Part shown: piece by piece, positions 25,712 through 33,814 of the stretch | Position numbering within the stretch: the first letter of the stretch is position 1 | Layout: each line of letters starts with the position of its first letter | The notes under the pieces: generated by a model | What the model was told of the DNA's origin: nothing | Seen by the model: only the letters and a program-made list of their open reading frames with translations | Databases searched by the model: none | Source: Clostridium kluyveri DSM 555 | Lineage (GTDB): Bacteria; Bacillota; Clostridia; Clostridiales; Clostridiaceae | Length of the DNA: 64,000 bases | NCBI RefSeq assembly: GCF_000016505.1 | Contig: NC_009706.1 | Coordinates: 2,108,001 to 2,172,000 of the forward strand | Reading direction: 5' to 3' | Position numbers and translations under genes: made by a program

Positions 25712-26917
25712 TTATTCAAATGTAAATTCTACAGACTTTACAGCCTCTTCAGCAAATTTTACAGCTTCATTTTTATCTTTTCCCACAGCTATAACATACC
25801 CTACTCTAGTAGTGTGATTGGACTGCTTTTCTATTAAATCTCCTTCCTTTATAAAAAAATCAACCTTTACTATATTTTTCATGTTCTTCACTTTATCAAG
25901 GCCAGATATACTTTTTATTTTTCCTATTCCGGGAAAAAAATATCTTTGTGCTACCCCTCTCTGGAATTTAGGTTTAAAACAATCTGTATTTATTGAATTT
26001 CCCACTGCCATATCAATATAGGCATCTACTATATCCACTCCTGTGCCTAAAGGCACATGATCATAACAAAAATTTCCGCCGCTTAATCTGGCTGCAATTT
26101 CAACCACATAGGCCCTCCCATTACTATAAATCATATCTCCTTTGCCAGGTCCCCAATTTATATCTAACGCTCTAACTGCTTTTTCAAATTCACTATTAAC
26201 TAATTTTTTGGCATCCTGTGATAACAAAGTAGGTGAATCGCCGCCATTTTCTATAATATTAGGTGAAAATTTTTCTAACATTTCATAATTTCTATCTGCA
26301 AATCCTGTAATATAAAATTCATCTTCATACATAATGCCCTCTGTACTTATTTGGTTACCCTCTAGAAATTTTTCTACCATTACATCTCCACTTCTAGAAT
26401 TACTTTTACTTTCATTTAAAGCCCATGTTAAATCCACTGCTTCAGTTAATCTTAAAACCCCTCTAGCTCCAGAATTATCAACAGGTTTAATAACTACAGG
26501 ATATGCATATTCATTTATAAACTTTTTCAAATCATTTAATGAATTTATTTTTCTAAAGGGAGGCACATTTATTCCAGCTTTTTTTAAAACCTCTTTCATT
26601 TTAAGCTTATCTACCGTTAAACAAGCAGCTTCTATAGGTATATGTTTTACCCCTATTTCTTCTGCAACTTTTGATACCATATGAGGTATATCGCTGGCTA
26701 TGGTTATCACTCCATCTATTTTTCCATCACAATTTTTCACAAAATCTATCAATGATTTTTTATCTCTTGTACTGATTATATGATATTCATCTGCATATTT
26801 AAGTCCCTCCGCCTGGGGATTCATATCCAACACTACAGTGTATATACCTTTACTCTTGGCTCTTGTTATAGCTGGAACCTGTTCTTTTCCCGCCCCTAGT
26901 ATAAGTAATGTTTTCAC
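25712..26917 (-). CDS. ATP-grasp ligase, substrate unknown
   Basis: A 401-residue ATP-grasp protein of the carbamoyl-phosphate synthase/PurK-like type. The N-terminal pre-ATP-grasp domain starts TLLILGAGKEQVPAI. The ATP-binding segments include YPVVIKPVDNSGARGV, and the metal-binding end is VEIAARLSGG. Such enzymes join a carboxylate to an amine, or to another acceptor, through an acyl phosphate. In this island it could attach an amino acid or hydroxy acid to an amino sugar, in line with acylated legionaminates known on other clostridial flagellins; that is inference. It follows the SDR gene by about 70 bases. Confidence 0.8.
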   Translation of the reverse strand: MKTLLILGAGKEQVPAITRAKSKGIYTVVLDMNPQAEGLKYADEYHIISTRDKKSLIDFVKNCDGKIDGVITIASDIPHMVSKVAEEIGVKHIPIEAACLTVDKLKMKEVLKKAGINVPPFRKINSLNDLKKFINEYAYPVVIKPVDNSGARGVLRLTEAVDLTWALNESKSNSRSGDVMVEKFLEGNQISTEGIMYEDEFYITGFADRNYEMLEKFSPNIIENGGDSPTLLSQDAKKLVNSEFEKAVRALDINWGPGKGDMIYSNGRAYVVEIAARLSGGNFCYDHVPLGTGVDIVDAYIDMAVGNSINTDCFKPKFQRGVAQRYFFPGIGKIKSISGLDKVKNMKNIVKVDFFIKEGDLIEKQSNHTTRVGYVIAVGKDKNEAVKFAEEAVKSVEFTFE

Positions 26918-26984
26918 TTAAATAACCTCTCTTTCTAAAATAGGCAAGTGAACCTCACCTGCCTATAAATTATATACTATTATT

Positions 26985-27746
26985 TTACACATTAAACAAC
27001 ATTCCACCATTTGCATTTAAAGTTTGACCTGTTATATAGCTTCCATCTTCACTGGCCAAAAATACCGCTATTCGTCCTATTTCTTCAGGGGCAGCAGGTC
27101 TATTTATAGGAATGCCTTTTAATTTTTCTTTTCCAGCTTCCGTAGCCATTTCTTTAGCAGACATTTCAGTTAATACTAATCCCGGTGCTATGCAATTTGT
27201 ATTAATTCCATCTTTAGAATATATTCTAGCTAAAGATCTGGCTAAACTTATTATACCTGCTTTAGTAGCTGAATAGTGAACTGCTAAATTTCCACCCCAC
27301 TGTCCCCCTATAGAAGATATATTTATTATCCTACCAAAATTATTCTTTAACATGTATGGAATACATTCTTGGGTACAAATAAAGGCTCCCTTCATATTAA
27401 CTTGAAACATTTTATCCCATTCATCATCTGTAATACTTTCAAAGGGCTTCTGTTGAAGAATACCAGCATTATTCACTAGTATATGTATTTCTCCAAAATT
27501 TTCAACGGCTATATCTATCATTTTTTTAACTTCATTTCTCTTTGATACATCTGCCTTTACAGCTATGGATGTTCCTTTTATATCTTCTATTTCTTTAACA
27601 ACTTCTAAAGCCTTCTTTTTACTATTATTGTAATTTACTATTATTCTAGCTCCTTCTTTTGCCATCTCTATAGCTATAGCCTTTCCTATTCCTCTGCTGG
27701 CACCAGTGACTATAGCAACTTTATCCTTTAATTTCATAAGATCCAC
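26985..27746 (-). CDS. Short-chain dehydrogenase/reductase (FabG-like)
   Basis: A 253-residue classical SDR. The cofactor motif is TGASRGIGKA, NNAG is present, and the catalytic Ser-Tyr-Lys is in SSIGGQWGGNLAVHYSATK. It looks like 3-oxoacyl-ACP reductase, but no fatty-acid genes are near. It sits 7 bases after the TPP enzyme, so the pair are probably one unit: a carboligase followed by reduction of the ketone it forms. The start may be the internal Met (MKLKDKVAIVTG), four codons in. Confidence 0.85.
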   Translation of the reverse strand: MDLMKLKDKVAIVTGASRGIGKAIAIEMAKEGARIIVNYNNSKKKALEVVKEIEDIKGTSIAVKADVSKRNEVKKMIDIAVENFGEIHILVNNAGILQQKPFESITDDEWDKMFQVNMKGAFICTQECIPYMLKNNFGRIINISSIGGQWGGNLAVHYSATKAGIISLARSLARIYSKDGINTNCIAPGLVLTEMSAKEMATEAGKEKLKGIPINRPAAPEEIGRIAVFLASEDGSYITGQTLNANGGMLFNV

Positions 27747-27753
27747 CTTCTAT

Positions 27754-29463
27754 TTAAGAATTATAAGGATATTGATCATCTATATAATGTCCACCCTCAA
27801 TTTCCGGTATTGCCAACTCATTACTATCTATATAACATTCCACTATAACTGTGCCATCATAATTTAAAGCTTCTTTTACAATACCTTTAATTTCACTAGC
27901 CTTTGATATTCTTAATCCTTTTATTCCATAAACCTCTGCCAATTTAATAAAATCCGGATTATACTTAATAACAGTAGATGTAGCTTTGCCTAAAAAGGTT
28001 TTATCCTGAAATTGTTTAACTAAACCCAGGGTATTATTTTTTAATATAAATATTTTTACTGGCAAATTATACGCCACTGCAGTACCTAATTCTTGCATAT
28101 TCATTTGAAAACTTCCATCGCCAGTTATGTTTATTACTTGAGCATCTTTTTTAGCATATTTAGCTGCTATAGCTGCCGGTAAACCATATCCCATATTTCC
28201 AAGTCCACCAGAAGTTAAATTAGTTCTTGTATATCTATATTTATAAAATTGTGCCGTCCACATTTGATTTTGACCAACATCTGATGTAATTATAGCCTTT
28301 CCATTGGTTAAGTTACTTATTTCTTTTATTATGTACTGTGGTCTTACTTTATCATATTCATCAGATAATCTATATTCTCTATCTAAATTAAATTTATATT
28401 TTAATTCTGATATATAATCAAGCCATTTTTTTGTATCTATATTAATTTCATTTAATCTATCTATAATTAGTTTTAATACTTCTTTCACATCTCCATTAAT
28501 AGCTAAATTAGTTTTAACTGTATTATTTATTTCTGCCTTATCCACATCAACATGAATTATAAATTTACCTTCTTGAAACTTATTAATCTCTGTTCCTATA
28601 GCTCTTACATCAAATCTATTTCCTAAAGCTATTATTAAATCTGCTTCTGCCAAAATTTTATTGCAAGCTCTACTTCCATAGCATCCCATAAAGCCTAATG
28701 CCAATTTGCTATTCAAATCAAAGCTACCAAGTCCCATTAAAGTATTTGCCACCGGTATTTGTGATTTTTCTGCCAATACTTTAAGTTCATTTTCTGCATT
28801 GCCTAAAATAACACCACCACCTGCAATTATAACAGGTTTACTACTTAAATTTATTTTTTGTATTAGTAAGTTTATTTTTTTTTGTTCTACAATACTTCTT
28901 TTTTCTATTATATCTACCCTATTTAATATATCAAGCTTCTGTAACATACTTCTCTGAACATCCATAGGAATATCTATTAAAACCGGTCCCGGCCTTCCTT
29001 CTCTTGCAATTCTAAATGCCTCATCAATAACCTGGTTTACATCCTCCGGTTTTGTTATCATACAAGACCATTTTGTAATTGGCTTTACAATATTGACTAT
29101 ATCAACCTCCTGAAACCCTATTTGTCTTGTTTTTTTTATTCCTTTTAATGATCCTGTACCAACCTGACCCGTTATAGCGACTAATGGTATTGAATCAAAA
29201 TAAGCATTTGCAATACCCGTAACTAGGTTAGTTGCCCCAGGACCTACTGTAGCCATACACACTCCAACTTCACCTGTAACTCTAGCATAAGCATCTGCCA
29301 TAAGAGAAGCCGCCTGATCATTTCTAGTAACTACTAAATCTATAGTTCCATCTAATTTTACAGCATCAAGAATTGGTGCTACATTTCCACCCGGGTATTC
29401 AAAAATTACCTTACATTTATTTTCTTTTAATTTATTGGCAATCATTTTACTTATATTTATCAT
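27754..29463 (-). CDS. TPP-dependent acetolactate-synthase-like enzyme
   Basis: A 569-residue enzyme with the full ALS/pyruvate-oxidase domain order. The N-terminal PYR domain has GPGATNLVTGI and FQEVDIVNIVKPITK; the C-terminal PP domain has the TPP motif GDG (448-450) to NN (476-477). No ilvN regulatory subunit or other ilv gene is near. The loop KKTRQIGFQEVD resembles the versions found in polysaccharide clusters rather than true IlvB. The catalytic Glu of the family (RHEQGA) is replaced by Asp49 (TRNDQAA). It may add a two-carbon unit from pyruvate to a keto-sugar, as YerE does in yersiniose synthesis; this is inference. Confidence 0.8.
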   Translation of the reverse strand: MINISKMIANKLKENKCKVIFEYPGGNVAPILDAVKLDGTIDLVVTRNDQAASLMADAYARVTGEVGVCMATVGPGATNLVTGIANAYFDSIPLVAITGQVGTGSLKGIKKTRQIGFQEVDIVNIVKPITKWSCMITKPEDVNQVIDEAFRIAREGRPGPVLIDIPMDVQRSMLQKLDILNRVDIIEKRSIVEQKKINLLIQKINLSSKPVIIAGGGVILGNAENELKVLAEKSQIPVANTLMGLGSFDLNSKLALGFMGCYGSRACNKILAEADLIIALGNRFDVRAIGTEINKFQEGKFIIHVDVDKAEINNTVKTNLAINGDVKEVLKLIIDRLNEINIDTKKWLDYISELKYKFNLDREYRLSDEYDKVRPQYIIKEISNLTNGKAIITSDVGQNQMWTAQFYKYRYTRTNLTSGGLGNMGYGLPAAIAAKYAKKDAQVINITGDGSFQMNMQELGTAVAYNLPVKIFILKNNTLGLVKQFQDKTFLGKATSTVIKYNPDFIKLAEVYGIKGLRISKASEIKGIVKEALNYDGTVIVECYIDSNELAIPEIEGGHYIDDQYPYNS

Positions 29464-29494
29464 AGAGCCTTACTCCTTCCATGAAATTTATGTA

Positions 29495-30472
29495 TTATAA
29501 TGGCCATTTATATTTGCCAAACTCTTCCTCTAATTTATCATGTATGTATTTACTTTCCATAAATTCAAAAAGTTTAACGTCCAACATTCTTTGACAATTC
29601 AGCCAACATTTATTACATCCTAAGCTTTGTTTTTGTAATTCTATAATTTTATTATCAGTAATAATATCTTCTAATGAATGTTCATACAAATTTCCTAGTA
29701 CTATTTCATCTCTCATATGACATAACGGGATATTACCATTAGGATATACCACAATAGTTTCTCTAACATTTAAGCAAGGTAAATAAACTTTACCACAAAA
29801 ATAATTATTGGTGTTACTTATGAAACTACTATTATGCAACAAGTCACTAACATCAAAAATGTATTCAGAAAAATTTTTATCGTCATTATCAAAAAAATTA
29901 ATTGGATACATTGGTTGAATAGCCCACATAAAATTATTTTTATCACAGAATTCCTTAACCCATTTTATGTCCTCATATGTATTCCACGGATTAATAGTTG
30001 AATTTATATGTATCTCTGTTTTTGATTTAACACTTTCAATAGTATTCATCAAATTATCAAAACCATCAATTCCTCTTACATTTTTATATGTTTCCTTTGG
30101 TCCATCTAACGAAAAAGCTATCTTTTTTATATTAAATTTTAAAACAGAATTAATTATTTTTTCAGTAAATTGTCCATTAGATATTATACAATAATCTACA
30201 TCTTGAGCCATTTCTAGAATCTTATCATATTGAGGATGTAAAAAAAATTCTCCTCCTTCAAAATATATAATACAATCCTTACGATTAGAAACAAAATTTA
30301 TTATTGTTCTAATAGCATCTAAACTTATATTTTCATCTTCTTTATTATATATATTGCATGTATTACATTTGGAATTACATCTAGTTGTGCTATATACAAA
30401 AATTTGTCTTAATTTAAATTGTGTTTCTTCTAAAAATTTTATTCTTACATTATCATAAAAATCACTTTTCAT
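29495..30472 (-). CDS. Radical SAM protein with SPASM-like C-terminal cysteines
   Basis: A 325-residue enzyme with the radical SAM cluster motif C32-X3-C36-X2-C39 (RCNSKCNTCN), the GGE motif (YFEGGEFFLHP) and SLDGP. The C-terminal part holds LPCLN, PLCHM, then CNKCWLNC, which suggests an auxiliary Fe-S cluster of the SPASM/twitch type. Such enzymes modify peptides, sugars or aminoglycosides by radical chemistry (epimerisation, dehydrogenation, C-C bonds). It lies 4 bases after the bifunctional methyltransferase gene and about 30 before the TPP enzyme, inside the glycosylation operon. No precursor peptide gene is visible, so a sugar substrate is more likely. Confidence 0.85.
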   Translation of the reverse strand: MKSDFYDNVRIKFLEETQFKLRQIFVYSTTRCNSKCNTCNIYNKEDENISLDAIRTIINFVSNRKDCIIYFEGGEFFLHPQYDKILEMAQDVDYCIISNGQFTEKIINSVLKFNIKKIAFSLDGPKETYKNVRGIDGFDNLMNTIESVKSKTEIHINSTINPWNTYEDIKWVKEFCDKNNFMWAIQPMYPINFFDNDDKNFSEYIFDVSDLLHNSSFISNTNNYFCGKVYLPCLNVRETIVVYPNGNIPLCHMRDEIVLGNLYEHSLEDIITDNKIIELQKQSLGCNKCWLNCQRMLDVKLFEFMESKYIHDKLEEEFGKYKWPL

Positions 30473-30475
30473 CTA

Positions 30476-31708
30476 TTAATATAACTTCTTTCTACAAATT
30501 GCCATCATTCCATTACCCTTTTCATCATCAGTATATATTCCATTTTTAGAACCATAAACTTTTTCCAAATAAAAATATTTTGATAATATCTCTTTAAATT
30601 CTTTTAGACTATATTCTTTTATATGCCAGGGAACTAAAGGTATATCTCCATTATCATTTTGTGGTGTAGTACATATAAAAATGCCATTATTTTTTAGTAT
30701 TCTTTTTATTTCATGTAAATAATTATCAATTAGGTCTAATGGTATATGTTCAAAAGTTTCCATACTCAACACAACATCAAATTGATTTTCTGAAAATGTA
30801 GTCTTTGTAGCATCCTGTACCTGAAATTCAATATTTGAATAATTTTCTTTGTCATATTGAATAACTCTTTCATTTAAATCTGCTCCTATAATATTTTGTG
30901 TAATTTTATCAAATATGTATTTTGTTCCATAGCCACTACCACAAGCTATATCTAATACACAATCTTGCTTTTTTATAAATTTTCCAGAAAATCTATATCT
31001 TTCAAGAAAAAAATTGCCATTTTCTATTTGATTTTTGTAATTTATACCTGTAGTTTGACCTTCTTCATAAATCTGTTTGGCTTTCTCTCTGATATTAATT
31101 AAATATTCTTTATTATATTTAGGGATATTTTTATAAATCTCGACATTAAATTTATCCTTATTAGCTTTAACAAAAGACATAGGTCTTGCTAAATAATTTT
31201 TTATTTTTTCCTTATCTTCATTATAAATACATTTCTTTATATTTAGTAATAAATTACTTTTAAAAATTTCAGCTGTAAACTTTGTTTCAAAATCATCTGG
31301 AGTACATACAAATTCAACATTTTTGTTTGCTTCTATAATTTTTATCATTGATTTCAATAAATTAACATCAATAAAGCAATTTTGACCTAATGTTTTTATT
31401 ACATACTTAGATTTTGAATCTTTTAATGCACAAATAAACCTTTCAAGGACATTATCAGCTGAACCGAAATAACATTTTACATTATTTTTACTAGCTATAT
31501 CAAGAAAAAATTTATTTTTTTCAATATCTGCTACAGTTATAATTATTTTATTTATATTTTCAATTTTCTTTAATTTTTCTATTACATATTCTATTACATA
31601 TTTATTATCTATTTTCTTTACACAATAATCTTCTGTACCATCCCAACCAAATCTATTAGCTTGAATTATACAATCAAACTCAATTTTATCATGTTTTATA
31701 CTAGACAT
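30476..31708 (-). CDS. SpsF-like nucleotidyltransferase domain fused to a SAM methyltransferase
   Basis: A 410-residue two-domain protein. Residues 1 to about 190 resemble SpsF/cytidylyltransferase proteins (FDCIIQANR, CYFGSADNVLERF), but the usual N-terminal RxxSTRLPGK motif is replaced by RFGWDGTE, so nucleotide transfer may be lost. The rest is a class I methyltransferase with VLDIACGSGYGTKY, the acidic residue of IIGADLNE, and VVLSMETFEHI. It probably methylates an intermediate of the island's sugar. Spacing to both neighbours is tight. Confidence 0.78.
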   Translation of the reverse strand: MSSIKHDKIEFDCIIQANRFGWDGTEDYCVKKIDNKYVIEYVIEKLKKIENINKIIITVADIEKNKFFLDIASKNNVKCYFGSADNVLERFICALKDSKSKYVIKTLGQNCFIDVNLLKSMIKIIEANKNVEFVCTPDDFETKFTAEIFKSNLLLNIKKCIYNEDKEKIKNYLARPMSFVKANKDKFNVEIYKNIPKYNKEYLINIREKAKQIYEEGQTTGINYKNQIENGNFFLERYRFSGKFIKKQDCVLDIACGSGYGTKYIFDKITQNIIGADLNERVIQYDKENYSNIEFQVQDATKTTFSENQFDVVLSMETFEHIPLDLIDNYLHEIKRILKNNGIFICTTPQNDNGDIPLVPWHIKEYSLKEFKEILSKYFYLEKVYGSKNGIYTDDEKGNGMMAICRKKLY

Positions 31709-31768
31709 ATTTATTACCTACTTTCTAATATTAAAAAATGCTACCCTAGAATCATCTAAATTGGATTT

Positions 31769-32926
31769 TTACATATATAATTTTATTATATTTTTATCAG
31801 GAAATTTTTTTATCAAATATTCATATATTTCATTTTGATATTCATTGGAAGAAATAATAATATCTTTAAATTTGATTTGATCAATCTCATCTATACTACA
31901 AATGGTAAAATCAGCTATTTGTATCCCATATTTATTTTTATCTGAATCACATATTCCAACTATATTAAGTTTACTAAAATCAATAAGTTGCAAAAATTGT
32001 GTGGTATGTGTGCCTGCTCCATATATAATCAACCCATCTGATTCTAAGTTTCTAATTTTATTAATAATTTTAGAAATACTTTTATGTCTTTCTCTTATAT
32101 AAGTTTTAATAATTTCATTATTAATTTTATATTCATTTATTAGTTGAATTTTCTCTTCTTTTATTTTGTTACAAATAATTTGAATAGATTCTCCAGTTTG
32201 TCGATATTTAACTACACCATAACCTAATTTTTTTATAAAATACAATAAATTATTTATGGTGAAATAATTTAAATGCTGAAATGAAAAAAAATCTGAAATA
32301 TTATTCAAGAATTTTTTATTAATACAAGCCCCAATCTTAGGAACACTACAGAAAAGATATCCATTGTTAGAAATCTTCTTAAAAATATCTTTTAAAACAC
32401 TCCTTGGATTTTTCATATGTTCTAAAACGTTAGTTAATATAATAAGGTCAAATTGTTCTCCTTTAAGTATATCATTACTAAACATTTCATTTATAACAGG
32501 AATATGTGCTTTTTCGCGAAGATATTTTACATTACTTGAGGAAGGCTCTATTCCTAACACATTTTTGTAATCACTCTTAAATAATGTAAGAATCTCTCCT
32601 CGTCTACATCCAATATCTAATACTTTATTTATATTATTATACTCAACATTTTCTTTAATAAAATCATATGTTTCATAATATTCTTTGCTAATAAAATTTG
32701 ATTCATCATTACATTCAGATTGTCTACTATAATATCTACTAAGACTTTTTTCTGTTGGAACTAAATATTGAAAAATAAAACCACACTTTTTACATATGCC
32801 TATATTAACTGTTACAGGTAATATTCCATCTAATGTTGATTCATTTATATTATTGGTATAGACTTTATCAATATAATTATTACCACATATAGAACAGTTT
32901 ACATATTCATACTCTATTTTTTGCAT
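31769..32926 (-). CDS. Sugar C-methyltransferase-like protein with zinc-binding N-terminus
   Basis: A 385-residue protein. The N-terminal Zn site has CSICGNNY and then CKKCGF. A class I SAM methyltransferase core follows (VLDIGCRRGEILTLF, LIILTNVLEHMKNP), and then a C-terminal domain with IIYGAGTHTTQFLQL. This three-part layout is that of nucleotide-sugar C-methyltransferases such as TylC3/NovU relatives, which need a keto-sugar substrate. That agrees with a dehydratase and a TPP enzyme in the same island. The active-site Tyr/His were not checked by alignment. Confidence 0.8.
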   Translation of the reverse strand: MQKIEYEYVNCSICGNNYIDKVYTNNINESTLDGILPVTVNIGICKKCGFIFQYLVPTEKSLSRYYSRQSECNDESNFISKEYYETYDFIKENVEYNNINKVLDIGCRRGEILTLFKSDYKNVLGIEPSSSNVKYLREKAHIPVINEMFSNDILKGEQFDLIILTNVLEHMKNPRSVLKDIFKKISNNGYLFCSVPKIGACINKKFLNNISDFFSFQHLNYFTINNLLYFIKKLGYGVVKYRQTGESIQIICNKIKEEKIQLINEYKINNEIIKTYIRERHKSISKIINKIRNLESDGLIIYGAGTHTTQFLQLIDFSKLNIVGICDSDKNKYGIQIADFTICSIDEIDQIKFKDIIISSNEYQNEIYEYLIKKFPDKNIIKLYM

Positions 32927-32962
32927 ACTTTCTCCTTTATTTATATTATCTAATTAGTTCTC

Positions 32963-33814
32963 TTATAAATTCAATTTAAAAAATGCTACCATAGAATCTC
33001 CTAAATTACATTCTTTAGTAATATCATAATAAAAATTAGATACATTTTTACTATGAATAAATTTTTCTTTAGTAGTAAATCTATCTAAATAAATTCCCTC
33101 AGTTTCAACTTCTAACATCTCATATCCACATTTATTCATAATTCTTTCTAATGTATCTGGTGTAAAGTCACACATATGATCCTCGGGATGCTGTCCTATC
33201 CATTTATTTAAATTACTTCTAAATGTTATTCCATCTGCATTGGGAACTTTTATTCCTATAATTCCATCATGTTTAAGCCATTTTCTTATCTTTAATAAAA
33301 TATCAACAGGTTTTACCATATGTTCAAGTACTAGCCACATTGTTATAACATCAAATTTTTCATCTTCAAATTCAATATTTTCTATTGTTCCATTGAATAT
33401 ATTTTTAGTATTTAATAATTGTCTAGCATAATCAGCAGCATATTGTGATATTTCTACCCCATATATATCCCAACCAAAATTTTGTGCATATTCAAGATAA
33501 AATCCCATGGCACAACCTATGTCTAATATAGTTCCTGGATTTTTGTATTTATGTATAGTGTTAAATCTTTTTTTTACAAATTCCAGTATATTAGGTTTAT
33601 CTTTCAAATAATCATAATCTACCTTTTCATTGCCCTTAATATATTTTTCTTTAAAATAATCCTCATCATATACTTTAAATAATTCTTTATTATTAAATCT
33701 ATACAGCATATATATATGACCGCATAGCATACATTTCACAAGAAAATTATCTTTAACTTTACCTAAAATTTTATAATTGTCATTTCCACATAAATCACAA
33801 GTTGATTTATACAA
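32963..33814 (-). CDS. Class I SAM methyltransferase with N-terminal zinc ribbon
   Basis: A 283-residue protein starting with two CxxC pairs (CDLCGN and CMLCGH). The methyltransferase core has ILDIGCAMGFYLEYA, YGVEISQYAADYA and VITMWLVLEHMVKP. It is shorter than its neighbour at 31769 and lacks that protein's C-terminal domain, so the target atom may differ (O- or N-methylation). Its start abuts the stop of the PseG-like fusion gene, so translation is coupled. Confidence 0.83.
   Translation of the reverse strand: MYKSTCDLCGNDNYKILGKVKDNFLVKCMLCGHIYMLYRFNNKELFKVYDEDYFKEKYIKGNEKVDYDYLKDKPNILEFVKKRFNTIHKYKNPGTILDIGCAMGFYLEYAQNFGWDIYGVEISQYAADYARQLLNTKNIFNGTIENIEFEDEKFDVITMWLVLEHMVKPVDILLKIRKWLKHDGIIGIKVPNADGITFRSNLNKWIGQHPEDHMCDFTPDTLERIMNKCGYEMLEVETEGIYLDRFTTKEKFIHSKNVSNFYYDITKECNLGDSMVAFFKLNL

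Noticed and set aside
26985-27746. Annotation as fatty-acid 3-oxoacyl-ACP reductase FabG
   Set aside because: Sequence alone cannot separate FabG from many sugar or ketone SDRs, and no fatty-acid genes are close.
27754-29463. Annotation as biosynthetic acetolactate synthase IlvB
   Set aside because: No ilvN or other branched-chain gene is near, the catalytic Glu is Asp, and the surroundings are flagellin sugar genes. I kept a neutral name.
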